DNA of 64,000 bases. It comes from Hymenobacter sp. BT188 (lineage in GTDB: Bacteria; Bacteroidota; Bacteroidia; Cytophagales; Hymenobacteraceae). How positions within the stretch are numbered: the stretch's first letter is position 1; every line of letters begins with the position of its first letter. The DNA lies in contig NZ_JACSCW010000002.1 of the NCBI RefSeq assembly GCF_014333585.1, positions 558,001 to 622,000 of the forward strand, given 5' to 3'. A program made the translations under genes and the position numbers. Shown here one piece after another: positions 18,443 to 26,098 of this stretch. The notes beneath the pieces were generated by a model, which searched no databases, was not told where the DNA came from, and saw only the letters and a list, made by a program, of their open reading frames with translations.

Positions 18443-18489
18443 ATCATAAAAAAGCCCCCCAGAATAGTTTTGGGGGGCTTTTTTATGAT
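18443..18489. terminator. Bidirectional GCCCCCCAG-family terminator with extended arms
   Basis: Stem AAAAAAGCCCCCCA/TGGGGGGCTTTTTT with outer symmetry ATCAT/ATGAT, between the convergent small secreted protein gene and the ferredoxin gene. Confidence 0.9.
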
Positions 18490-18516
18490 TGCTCGGTAAA
18501 TGTAGCGAAGCAGTCC

Positions 18517-18846
18517 TTAAATAATGGGCATCAAACGTACTACCAAGCCATCGAGGCGGGGCGTAATGCGAATTTGACAGGAAAGGCGACTGCCGGGACT
18601 GAGTACGGGCAGTGTTTCGAGCATGTACATCTCTTCGTCGCCGGGCTCATCAAGGGCAGGGCCGGCAAGTACTTCCACGTGGCAGGTAGCGCATAAGGCC
18701 ATGCCGCCGCAGGTAGCCTGAATATCGTAGCCGCTGGCCTTGAGTACTTCCATCAGGCTGAGGCTCATATCGGTAGGCGCCTCTATTTCGCGCCGCTGGC
18801 CGGGCGCTTCCTCCACGTACACTCGAACTTCGGTAGCGTCAGTCAT
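18517..18846 (-). CDS. 2Fe-2S ferredoxin (adrenodoxin type)
   Basis: 109 residues with the four cluster ligands C46, C52, C55 and C90 in the spacing C-x5-C-x2-C-x34-C, typical for adrenodoxin/ISC-type ferredoxins. It is a soluble one-electron carrier. The gene for a ferredoxin-NADP reductase-like flavoprotein lies upstream on the same strand (20068-19052), so the two may form an NADPH-to-acceptor chain. A palindromic repeat of about 110 bp separates them. The ATG start is unambiguous. Confidence 0.92.
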   Translation of the reverse strand: MTDATEVRVYVEEAPGQRREIEAPTDMSLSLMEVLKASGYDIQATCGGMALCATCHVEVLAGPALDEPGDEEMYMLETLPVLSPGSRLSCQIRITPRLDGLVVRLMPII

Positions 18847-18929
18847 TTAGTTGGTAGTCCTTGGTTGTTGGTAATCAGTAGTCGCAGTACCAAACTTATT
18901 AATTAAAATCGGTGCCCTACTAAAAATTG

Positions 18930-19040
18930 TTGTCATCCTGACAAAGGAAGGACCTTCTCACAATAGAACAACAAGCGTACAAACGACTCGTTTTCACGTG
19001 AGAAGGTCCTCCCTTTGGTACCCCAGAGTAGGGATGACAA
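18930..19040. repeat. Palindromic repeat family B (REP/MITE-like)
   Basis: A 111-bp element with 9-bp terminal inverted repeats TTGTCATCC/GGATGACAA. An inner inverted repeat AAGGAAGGACCTTCTCAC / GTGAGAAGGTCCTCCCTT (one mismatch) flanks a ~36-bp centre. Similar GTCATCCTGA...AAGGACCTT elements are, from memory, common between genes in Hymenobacter and related genomes. This is the only copy in the window. Confidence 0.75.
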
Positions 19041-19051
19041 TCAATCCAACC

Positions 19052-20068
19052 TTACATAGTTGGCACCCCGTTCACAGTCGTGTACTTAAGCACGTACTTC
19101 TTATCCGGGAACATGTACTTGTAAGCGCCCTGAGCCATGAGTGCGGCCTCGTGGAAACCGCACAGAATCAGCTTCAGCTTGCCCGGATACGTGTTAATGT
19201 CGCCGATGGCGTATACACCCGGCACGGAGGTCGAGTAGTCTAGCGTGTCTACCTGCACCGCGTCATTGTCTAGGCCTAGATTCCACTCACCAATAGGGCC
19301 AAGCTTCGGCGTAAGGCCAAACAGCGGAATAAATGCATCCACGGGCAGGCTGTCGGTAGTGCCATCGTTGGCGGTAATGGTCACGGCCTCCAGGTTATCA
19401 ATGCCGTGCACATGCGTCACATTAGACGACAGCACGAGGCGGGCCCGACCAGCTTCGTGCAGGTTCTTCACCTTCTCCGCCGAGTCAGCCGCGCCGCGGA
19501 ATGTGGTGCCGCGGTGCACGAGCGTTACTTCTTTGGCAATATCAGCCAGGAAAATAGTCCAGTCGAGGGCCGAGTCGCCGCCACCGGCAATCACGATGCG
19601 CTTATCGCGGAAGGTTTCGGGGTCGCGCACCATATAGTACACGCCACGTCCCTGCTCAAAACGCTCCAGCTCGTCGATGGCGGGCTTGCGGGGCTCAAAC
19701 GAACCCAGACCACCGGCAATAGCTACGGCCTTGCACAGCACCTCAGTCCCATCGGTGGTAAACAGCTGAAAGGAGCCGTCCTCGAGTTTCGCGAAACGCT
19801 CTACCCGCTCGCCCAGCGTGAAAGTAGGGTGGAAAGGCTCAATCTGGCGCATCAGGTTGCGCACCAGGTCGCCGGCCAGCACCTCCGGGAAGCCCGGAAT
19901 GTCGTAAATAGGCTTCTTGGGATAAATCTCGGTCAATTGACCTCCAACGGCGGGCAGCGCGTCCACCACGTGGCAGCGCAACTTCAACAACCCAGCCTCA
20001 AACACCGCAAACAGCCCCACCGGGCCAGCTCCGATTATACAGATATCGGTCGAAATAGTATTCAGCAT
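19052..20068 (-). CDS. Ferredoxin--NADP reductase-like flavoprotein (thioredoxin reductase fold)
   Basis: 338 residues from the ATG at 20068 (MLNTISTDICIIGAGPVG); an upstream in-frame codon would add an unlikely leader. Two dinucleotide motifs are seen: GAGPVG for FAD at the N-terminus and IAGGGDSALDW for NADPH in the middle, plus a C-terminal FAD motif (PGVYAIGDIN). The redox-active CxxC of thioredoxin reductases is absent, which fits the YumC-type ferredoxin/flavodoxin-NADP reductases. These move electrons between NADPH and ferredoxin. A 2Fe-2S ferredoxin gene lies downstream on the same strand and is the probable partner. Confidence 0.88.
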   Translation of the reverse strand: MLNTISTDICIIGAGPVGLFAVFEAGLLKLRCHVVDALPAVGGQLTEIYPKKPIYDIPGFPEVLAGDLVRNLMRQIEPFHPTFTLGERVERFAKLEDGSFQLFTTDGTEVLCKAVAIAGGLGSFEPRKPAIDELERFEQGRGVYYMVRDPETFRDKRIVIAGGGDSALDWTIFLADIAKEVTLVHRGTTFRGAADSAEKVKNLHEAGRARLVLSSNVTHVHGIDNLEAVTITANDGTTDSLPVDAFIPLFGLTPKLGPIGEWNLGLDNDAVQVDTLDYSTSVPGVYAIGDINTYPGKLKLILCGFHEAALMAQGAYKYMFPDKKYVLKYTTVNGVPTM

Positions 20069-20427
20069 GCAATCAAGAATCAGCGAAAAACAAACAAACG
20101 GCATGTAGCCGCTTGAATAACAAATAAAACCTCAGAATCGTTGGGCCCGCTTTCACGAATGATGCGCGGTTGCTACATATGGGCGTTGCGGGTGCAAAGA
20201 TAAGTTCAGCGGGCCGCGTTTTCTGCTTTACACTTAAAAAGTGATAGATGTTTGAGATGATGGATGTTCTCTAATCTTACTGAGAAAACCACTACAGCAT
20301 GTTAAGAGAGGAAAAGATCAAATCAAAAAATGCCCGCACTTTCAAGTGCGGGCATTTTAGGCGTAAGTGCTAAAACCCGTCTAAGCTTAGGTTGCGCTCT
20401 CGCATATAGAGCTACTTAAATAGCTTA
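20069..20427. other. Intergenic region upstream of the reductase
   Basis: About 360 bases between the reductase start and the sugar transferase end. It holds the terminator of the sugar transferase unit (listed). The rest presumably contains the reductase promoter, but I see no clear box. Confidence 0.45.
20325..20358 (-). terminator. Terminator of the sugar transferase unit
   Basis: Stem TGCCCGCACTT/AAGTGCGGGCA with a 2-nt loop, followed on the minus strand by T6. Confidence 0.85.
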
Positions 20428-21060
20428 TTAAAATGCGTTCTCACTACCAATGAGAGCTTGATAGATGGTTAGCGAGACAATTTGAATGTCTAGGAATAAA
20501 GACCAGTTCTGGATGTACCACAGATCGGCCTCCACTCGGTTAGCCATAGCTTGTACTTCTTTGGTCTCACCCCTATATCCTTTCACCTGAGCCCAACCAG
20601 TAATGCCAGGCGTCACAGTATGTCGCACCATAAAGTGTTCGATCACTTGTGCGTAATTATCCGTGTGCAACAGCATGTGGGGCCGGGGGCCGACCACGGA
20701 CATGTCTCCGCGCAAGACGTTGATAAACTGAGGCAACTCATCGATACTAGTCTTCCGGATAAAAGCGCCGATACGCGTAATGCGGCTATCGCCCCGGCTA
20801 GCCTGGCGCGAGTCGGCATCATTGCTCAGGCGCATAGAGCGAAGCTTTAGGCAGTAGAAGGGTTTGCCATTTTTGCCCGTGCGCAACTGCTTGAAAAAGA
20901 CGGGTCCGCGGCTCTCGAGCTTAATTAAAAGAGCTAGTAATGGAATTATCCAGCTAAGGACAAAGGCGGTAACAACTAAGGCAAAGAGGAAATCGAAGAT
21001 ACGTTTTTCGGGCGTATCAACTCTGCTTTCAACTTGAGTGGAGATGTAGCTGTATGCCAT
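20428..21060 (-). CDS. Bacterial sugar transferase (polyprenyl-phosphate sugar-1-P transferase)
   Basis: 210 residues, the catalytic-domain-only form. A juxtamembrane Lys/Arg (KRIFDF) comes before one hydrophobic helix. Then follow the hallmark segments GPVFFKQLRTGKNGKPFYCLKLRSM, RITRIGAFIRKTSIDELPQFINVLRGDMSVVGPRPHML and TPGITGWAQVKGYRGET. This family moves a sugar-1-phosphate from a nucleotide sugar to undecaprenyl phosphate, the first step of exopolysaccharide or O-antigen assembly at the inner membrane. No other polysaccharide genes are nearby apart from a broken acyltransferase. Three 21-bp direct repeats lie just upstream of the gene. Confidence 0.92.
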   Translation of the reverse strand: MAYSYISTQVESRVDTPEKRIFDFLFALVVTAFVLSWIIPLLALLIKLESRGPVFFKQLRTGKNGKPFYCLKLRSMRLSNDADSRQASRGDSRITRIGAFIRKTSIDELPQFINVLRGDMSVVGPRPHMLLHTDNYAQVIEHFMVRHTVTPGITGWAQVKGYRGETKEVQAMANRVEADLWYIQNWSLFLDIQIVSLTIYQALIGSENAF

Positions 21061-21135
21061 TATGCGTACTTTACGTTCTAATATTTATTAGAATAGTGTA
21101 AATGTACAGCGGTCGTAAAATCTTCGCTTGAATTC

Positions 21136-21190
21136 TATCTGAATGAAAGCTTTTGCTATCTGAATGGAGAGATTTTCTATCTAAATGGAA
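21136..21190 (-). repeat. Three 21-bp direct repeats upstream of the sugar transferase
   Basis: Starts at 21136, 21157 and 21178, each beginning TATCTGAATG or TATCTAAATG; the third copy is partial. The exact 21-bp period puts each copy on the same face of the helix. They lie 76-130 bases upstream of the start codon. Confidence 0.7.
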
Positions 21191-21380
21191 TAGGCAAGTA
21201 CCTAATGATGGGTTTCGTAAAGAGCTATCAGCGGGTTTAGAGTACGATATTGAAAACAGCTGTCTTGACTTGAGAAAGTGAGGCGGTACTATTGAACAAA
21301 AGCACCAAGCGTGGTGCATCTGCCAAAGAGTTGAATTGCTATTCAAGGTATAGCTCTAGACTTGTTGCATACCAAGGCAA

Positions 21381-21417
21381 TAAAAAAGCCCCCCAGCAAC
21401 ATGTTGAGGAGCTTTTT
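21381..21417 (-). terminator. Degraded GCCCCCCAG-family terminator
   Basis: One arm (AAAAAAGCCCCCCAGCAAC) is intact; the other (GTTGAGGAGCTTTTT) has lost three G. On the minus strand it ends in T6 and follows the broken acyltransferase. Confidence 0.6.
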
Positions 21418-21432
21418 CGTGGTCGTGTAAGG
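21414..21432 (-). repeat. 19-bp copy of the tRNA-Arg 3' end (possible attachment-site remnant)
   Basis: TTTTCGTGGTCGTGTAAGG is identical to 23421-23439, which covers the last bases of tRNA-Arg and the start of its terminator. The two copies are in direct orientation 2007 bp apart, as left by tRNA-targeted integration. Confidence 0.45.
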
Positions 21433-21465
21433 TGTACGGCCCCCAGCCCTTCACTTATCCGCGGA

Positions 21466-22538
21466 TTAAAGCCAGCGGTTGCGCACCCGCATGACGGGAA
21501 CCTCGAAGTAATAGTGCACAAGTGCCGACAGCGCCCACGAGAAGAGCCAGACCAAACCAAACAACACCAGCGACGGTAACGGGACAGCTAGGCCCAGTGG
21601 GTCGACCAGGGTCTGCATGACCAGCGTGCGATGCACCAAGTACAGCGCATACGAAATCAGGCTGATGTGAGTAAGGCTCCTGTAAACCAGCCCACGTCCG
21701 GTTTTCCATTGGCTTAAGTACGGCAGCAGCAGCAAGGTGCCCGCCGAAGTGAGGCTGAACGAAAAGACGTAGGCGAACAAGCCATCCGGGGGGAGAGGCA
21801 GGCGGGTGAGCACCAACAAGGCCAATCCGACACCCAACAGAACTGTTTTGTGTTGTGCCCACCGCACTGGGTGGTAATGGGCCACGTACGCGCCCACCAC
21901 GCCCCGTACACGAGGCTGTCAAGCCGGGTGATGACGATTTTGCGAAACTGGTTGTCCCAGTCGTACGTGGCCGGCGACGGAATGTGCAGGTACTTGTAGT
22001 AACGGTAGGCGGTCACCAGCACCAGGACGACGAGCGAGGCCACCAGCACCGCTTTGCCTACCCCTTGCCGTCCCACCTTGACCAGCAAAAAAATGGCCAG
22101 CGGTATTAGCAAGTAAAACCATTCTTCGACGCTCAAAGACCACGCCTCGGCAAAGAACGGGGGGTGCGGGTTGCGAAAGTTTTGCAAAAACACCCAATAC
22201 TTGGCAATGGCCGGCCACTCCACTTCGAACGGGCGCAACACCATGAGCACGGCCAGCACCAAAAAATAGGGGGGAAGCGTCCGCATCCAGCGCCGGCCCC
22301 AAAAAATCAACAGCACCCGGGGACGCAGGTCGCCGCCCTCCAAGGCTTTAATTAAAATGCCCCCTATCAGCAAGCCTGATAAGACAAAGAACATGGTCAC
22401 GCCGTCAAAAATGAGCCAGCCCAAAAGACCGGCTGCCTGGCTGGGTAAGTAACTGAGCGAGTGGCCCAATACAACCATTAGCACTGCCGTAGCGCGCAGT
22501 ACATCAAAGCCGTAAATCCGAGTTGAGTTAGAAGTCAT
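21466..22538 (-). pseudogene. Acyltransferase family 3 (OafA/YrhL-like), frameshifted
   Basis: Two overlapping frames together make one protein of about 355 residues. The first (ATG at 22538) reads YGFDVLRATAVLMVVLGHS, WGRRWMRTLPPYFLVL and EAWSLSVEEWFYLLIP, hallmarks of acyltransferase 3 with the catalytic-region His and multiple membrane helices. It continues to ITRLDSLVYG near 21905. From there the expected continuation (VVGAYVAHYHPVRW and four or more membrane helices to MRVRNRWL) is in another frame. The break coincides with a run of four C (21902-21905; G on the coding strand). Such enzymes O-acetylate polysaccharides at the inner membrane. It could be a true pseudogene, a phase-variable G tract or a sequencing error. 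Confidence 0.8.
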
Positions 22539-22703
22539 TTAGTGGTGCAAGTAGACACAAATCTACTGGTATCGTAGAAAGCGCTCCTTTCGGCAAACCA
22601 CCAGCTGTGGCCCACTACCAAGTGCCCGCCAAGCCTTGCTTGACCGACTAATGGCCGCAAGGGCTAGTGAGTAGGTCGCCCTCTAATAATTTCGTTGCTT
22701 TAT

Positions 22704-22742
22704 AAAAAGCTCCGCGTCCTCTGATAGGGAAGGCGGGGCTTT
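22704..22742. terminator. Imperfect terminator hairpin
   Basis: AAAAAGCTCCGC ... GGCGGGGCTTT with a mismatched stem; no obvious gene in front on the plus strand. On the minus strand it would precede the acyltransferase start. Confidence 0.4.
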
Positions 22743-23213
22743 GCCTATACAAATCCGATAATGCCATTTCTCCAAATTACTCAACCAGGGACTTTCCTAT
22801 CCCCAGAATATGAGGATAGGGATTTGAAGCTCAGCTTAATGCTAACAGTATTAAGAAACCCAAACCGATACAATCAGACACCGGACAGAACAGGACACCC
22901 CAACACCTCATTCTTAGTGGTCGCTTGCACATTGTTATACCTGCGAAGGTGGTATTATAACCTTCTGTACTGTACTGGACGCTGCTTGCCAGCCCGATCA
23001 ATTGCACGGGCTATTCCACAGCACTGACACTGTTTTATATCGCTGTAAAATAGTGTTTCCATCGACTTCCCCCAGTGATGCCAGCCCAGCGAACATAGTA
23101 TTTTTCCCATAAGATCGTAGTCGCAAAATATAGGCCAGAGAAGGGTCGCTAGGGACGGTTGCTACCAGCCGTAAAGCCCGACGAAAAGGGAAGTTAACAG
23201 GGCCACGAAAACG

Positions 23214-23253
23214 AAAAAGCCCCACGCCCTCCATTGAGGAACGCGGGGCTTTT
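23214..23253. terminator. Terminator-like hairpin without an obvious gene
   Basis: AAAAAGCCCCACGCCCTC / GAGGAACGCGGGGCTTTT, an imperfect stem flanked by A and T runs. Confidence 0.5.
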
Positions 23254-23390
23254 ACCGCTAGGCAGAGCTGGCAACTACAACCTTAAGGGCTATAACAAAG
23301 ATAAGCCACCAACCGGAAAACTTCAGCCATGATGCTCACTACTGAGTAGAAAAGTGTAGCTGTGTACCCCTACGCGTACCCTTGAGAAAC

Positions 23391-23424
23391 AAAAAAGCCC
23401 TTTACGATATCGTAAAGGGCTTTT
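23391..23424 (-). terminator. Terminator of tRNA-Arg
   Basis: Perfect stem AAAAGCCCTTTACGAT/ATCGTAAAGGGCTTTT directly after the tRNA on the minus strand, with a run of T. A degenerate relative is at 33788-33823. Confidence 0.85.
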
Positions 23425-23426
23425 CG

Positions 23427-23500
23427 TGGTCGTGTAAGGAGTCGAACCTTAAACCTCCTGATTCGTAGTCAGGTGCTCTATCCAGTTGAGCTACACAACC
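23427..23500 (-). tRNA. tRNA-Arg (ACG)
   Basis: A complete 74-nt cloverleaf. Acceptor stem GGTTGTG/CACGACC, D arm with AGCTCAACTGGATAGAGC, anticodon stem CCTGA/TCAGG with loop CTACGAA giving anticodon ACG (read as ICG for CGN codons), and T arm with loop TTCGACT. The discriminator is A and CCA is not encoded, which is usual in Bacteroidota. A terminator follows at once. Its 3' end is duplicated 2 kb downstream (on the minus strand) at 21414-21432. Confidence 0.96.
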
Positions 23501-23615
23501 ATTATCCCGCTTGGGGAGCGCAAAGATAATCGCTAAAATTTCAGACGTCCAAGCCGAGGGACATTTTTAGCGTAAAATTTTGCCGAAAAACGCGCAAATG
23601 GCTGAGAGTCAGATT

Positions 23616-24335
23616 TTATTTTTCAATGGTTTTTTCGGGGCGGCGGTTCAGGGCCCGCTTCAAAGCGCGGTTGAAGAGGTAATAAAGCCCAAAAACGGAT
23701 ACTATGATCAGCCCAATTACCAACAGCTTGCCCGCCGTACCAGTGTCGGGGTCGCTGACGAGGCTGATAACATCCTGCGCTTTGGTGCCCAGCCAATAGA
23801 AAAATAGGCTACGCGGCAGCATTCCGACCACTGAGGCCAGCAGGAACTTACGCCGGTCGATGCGCATCACCGCCAGCACGAAGGTCATGAGGGCGAATGG
23901 AAGTACCGGCGAGATGCGGGTAAGGATGATGAGCTGCCAGCTTTCGGTTTTCAGCTCCCGCATCACGGCGTCGGCCTTCGGGAAGTGGCGCAGGAAGCTG
24001 AGCATGCGGCCGTGGTCGAGAGAGGTTGCTATCTGGTAGCCTACCAATGAGGCCAGCGCATACGCTACCACCATACCTGGCAATCCAGCCCAACTAAAAT
24101 AGAACCCCGTTACCAGGGCCACAAACGTGGTGGGCGTGAAGGCAAAGGCCATTGTGAAGGCGATGACCACAAAATAAAGAGCAGTCTGGACAGGTGTGAG
24201 CTGGAGCAGCAGGTCCTGATTGCGATAGAGCAGGAAAGTGAGCGAAGAGCTACCCAGCACCGGCAGGGCCACCAGCAAAAACATGGAGACTAGCGTAGAC
24301 GCGTTTTTTTGAAAAAGCTCTTTAAGTACAGACAT
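23616..24335 (-). CDS. VTT-domain (TVP38/TMEM64, DedA-related) membrane protein
   Basis: 239 residues from the ATG at 24335. About six hydrophobic segments are seen. The VTT signature region reads AFAFTPTTFVALVTGFYFSWAGLPGMVVAYALASLVGYQIA and then ILTRISPVLPFALMTFVLAVMRI. This domain is thought to form re-entrant loops and act as lipid flippase or scramblase in the inner membrane; the bacterial substrate is unclear. The C-terminal tail is basic (NRALKRALNRRPEK). It is a single gene, divergent from the PLP enzyme. Confidence 0.85.
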   Translation of the reverse strand: MSVLKELFQKNASTLVSMFLLVALPVLGSSSLTFLLYRNQDLLLQLTPVQTALYFVVIAFTMAFAFTPTTFVALVTGFYFSWAGLPGMVVAYALASLVGYQIATSLDHGRMLSFLRHFPKADAVMRELKTESWQLIILTRISPVLPFALMTFVLAVMRIDRRKFLLASVVGMLPRSLFFYWLGTKAQDVISLVSDPDTGTAGKLLVIGLIIVSVFGLYYLFNRALKRALNRRPEKTIEK

Positions 24336-24493
24336 AGGCAGCAAAAAATCGGGCCGACTGTGCGCAGCCGGCCCGAAGGTAGAACGTAAACTGCTCAGCA
24401 AAGGCTACGCGCTGGTGTAGGCAAAAGAAGGCGTTAGTAGTAGAAGCTATTGAGAGGTGCTTGTTTACCAAAAAATAAATGCGCGCGACATTC

Positions 24494-24501
24494 TACCTTT
24501 G
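24494..24501 (+). promoter_or_regulatory. Bacteroidota -7 box (TACCTTTG) of the trans-sulfuration gene
   Basis: Exact TAnnTTTG match 53 nt before the ATG at 24554, with CTTGTTT about 25-35 bp further upstream as a possible -33 element. Confidence 0.55.
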
Positions 24502-24553
24502 ACCTCTCTTGTCCCACCCCGTATACTCTACTCTTTTCGCTCTCGCTTCTATT

Positions 24554-25729
24554 ATGAAATTCGGCACTAAGACTATCCACGCTGGCGTACACCCCGATCC
24601 TGAAACTGGGGCCATCATGACGCCTATCTACCAGACTTCCACGTATGTGCAGCGCTCACCCGGTGACCACCGCGGCTATGAGTACTCGCGTACGCACAAT
24701 CCTACCCGTACCCAGCTCCAAGACTCACTAGCCGCTCTCGAGAATGGTAAGCATGGCTTGGCATTCGCCTCCGGCATGGCTGCGACGGACGCCATTGTGA
24801 AATTGCTTCAGCCTGGCGATGAGGTGATTTCTACGAACGACCTCTACGGTGGCAGCTACCGCATTTTCACCAAAGTATTTGCCCCCCTCGGTATCAAATT
24901 TCATTTCGTGCCCATGCACGATATGACCGCCGTACGTGAAAAAGTAACCGAGCGCACCAAGCTGATATGGGTGGAAACTCCAACTAATCCGCTGCTGAAC
25001 GTGATTGACATTGAAGCCGCCGCCACCGTCGCTAAAGAAGCCGGCGCCTTACTGGTAGTGGACAACACGTTTGCTACGCCTTACCTGCAAACGCCGCTTG
25101 ACTTAGGCGCCGATATGGTCGTGCATTCCCTCACCAAGTACATGGGTGGCCACTCCGATGTGGTAATGGGCGCAATCATCGTGAAAGATGACGAACTCCA
25201 CGAGCGCCTGCGCTTCCTGCAAAATGCTTGCGGCGGCACACCAGGCCCCCAAGATTGCTTTTTAGTACTGCGCGGCATCAAAACGCTGCACCTTCGCATG
25301 CAGCGTCATTGCGAAAACGGCCGCGCCATTGCGGAATTTTTGAAATCTCATCCGAAAGTGGAGAAGGTATACTGGCCTGGCTTTGCCGAACATCCTAACC
25401 ACGATATAGCGGCCAAACAGATGAACGACTTCGGCGGCATGATCAGCTTCGTGCTTCAGGGCGACCGCAAGGAGGATGCTATAGCCGTGCTGGAAAAGCT
25501 AGAACTCTTCGCTCTGGCCGAGAGTTTGGGGGGCGTAGAAAGCCTTTGCGGCCACCCAGCCACCATGACCCACGCCAGCATTCCAGCCGAGGAGCGTCGC
25601 AAAGCCGGCTTGTCAGACTCGCTTATCCGTCTCAGCGTAGGTATTGAAGACGTAGAGGATCTAATTGATGATCTGCGACAGGCTATTGGCCAGGAAGTGA
25701 CAGAGGAGCTTGCAGTAGCTGGTAGATAA
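24554..25729 (+). CDS. Cys/Met metabolism PLP enzyme (cystathionine gamma-synthase/lyase)
   Basis: 391 residues from ATG 24554 (MKFGTKTIHAG, the usual start of the family); the upstream in-frame ATG would add 15 atypical residues. Conserved blocks: IMTPIYQTSTYVQ, YEYSRTHNPTRTQLQDSLAALE, GLAFASGMAATDAI, WVETPTNPLLNVIDI, LVVDNTFATPYLQTPL and the PLP-lysine motif VVHSLTKYMGGHSDVVMG. C-terminal SLGGVESLCGHPATMTHASIP and LIRLSVGIEDVEDLIDDL complete the fold. It catalyses gamma-replacement or elimination in trans-sulfuration. MetB versus MetC/CGL cannot be decided from sequence alone. A full terminator follows. Confidence 0.9.
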   Translation: MKFGTKTIHAGVHPDPETGAIMTPIYQTSTYVQRSPGDHRGYEYSRTHNPTRTQLQDSLAALENGKHGLAFASGMAATDAIVKLLQPGDEVISTNDLYGGSYRIFTKVFAPLGIKFHFVPMHDMTAVREKVTERTKLIWVETPTNPLLNVIDIEAAATVAKEAGALLVVDNTFATPYLQTPLDLGADMVVHSLTKYMGGHSDVVMGAIIVKDDELHERLRFLQNACGGTPGPQDCFLVLRGIKTLHLRMQRHCENGRAIAEFLKSHPKVEKVYWPGFAEHPNHDIAAKQMNDFGGMISFVLQGDRKEDAIAVLEKLELFALAESLGGVESLCGHPATMTHASIPAEERRKAGLSDSLIRLSVGIEDVEDLIDDLRQAIGQEVTEELAVAGR

Positions 25730-25745
25730 TAGAGCAAATAGCCAT

Positions 25746-25780
25746 AAAAAGCCTCCCAGATAAAATCTGGGGGGCTTTTT
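25746..25780 (+). terminator. GCCCCCCAG-family terminator (one-base variant)
   Basis: AAAAAGCCTCCCAGAT / ATCTGGGGGGCTTTTT, 16 nt after the PLP enzyme stop. Confidence 0.88.
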
Positions 25781-26098
25781 ATGTTTAGAATTGGCTTATT
25801 TTGAAATATATAGAAATAAATCATTTATACTAGAGCTAGAATTCTACTCTCTAGGTCGCTTACGCAGTTTCGTTTCGAAATAATGCTCTCTTTTTCACCA
25901 ATAACTTATGCTTTGCCCACCCCCGTGGCCGACACGCATTGTTGTTGCTGATTCTATTATAAGCTGACGCTTTTACTTTCTTTTTGAACACTAGGCACGC
26001 AGTGCAAGCGGGCTTAAGCCGCTTGTGAGACTGCGGAAAAACCACCGTTGTGGTTATTAGTCAAGTCTGCTCTACGTCTTTCCAAACCCTTCTTTTGT
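25781..26098. other. Intergenic region upstream of the TonB-dependent receptor
   Basis: About 320 bases, AT-rich at 25790-25850. A 61-codon minus-strand frame at 25860-26045 has no family features and is probably chance. It presumably contains the receptor promoter. Confidence 0.4.

Larger units (their letters stand above)
21061..21465. other. Intergenic region with direct repeats and tRNA-end fragment
   Basis: About 400 bases holding the sugar transferase promoter region with its direct repeats, a degraded terminator at 21381-21417, and a 19-base copy of the tRNA-Arg 3' end at 21414-21432. A 91-codon minus-strand frame across the repeats is judged a by-product of their 21-bp (7-codon) period. 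Confidence 0.5.
22539..23426. other. Gene-poor, decayed-looking region
   Basis: Nearly 890 bases without a convincing gene. Two imperfect hairpins with T runs (22704-22742 and 23214-23253, listed) suggest former transcription units. Two frames, 88 codons at 22761-23027 (+) and 78 codons at 22998-23234 (-), have no recognisable motifs and unusual composition. Together with the broken acyltransferase and the tRNA-end repeat, this looks like leftover DNA of an old insertion. Confidence 0.45.

Noticed and set aside
21071..21346. 91-codon frame with heptad-like repeats (HLDRKSL HSDSKSF)
   Set aside because: The apparent protein repeat is a by-product of the 21-bp DNA repeats; no homologous family recognised and it overlaps the promoter region.
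22761..23234. Two opposing frames (88 and 78 codons)
   Set aside because: Unrecognised, overlapping each other on opposite strands, with composition unlike genes in this window.
25860..26045. 61-codon minus-strand frame before the TonB-dependent receptor
   Set aside because: No features, no terminator or promoter, likely chance.
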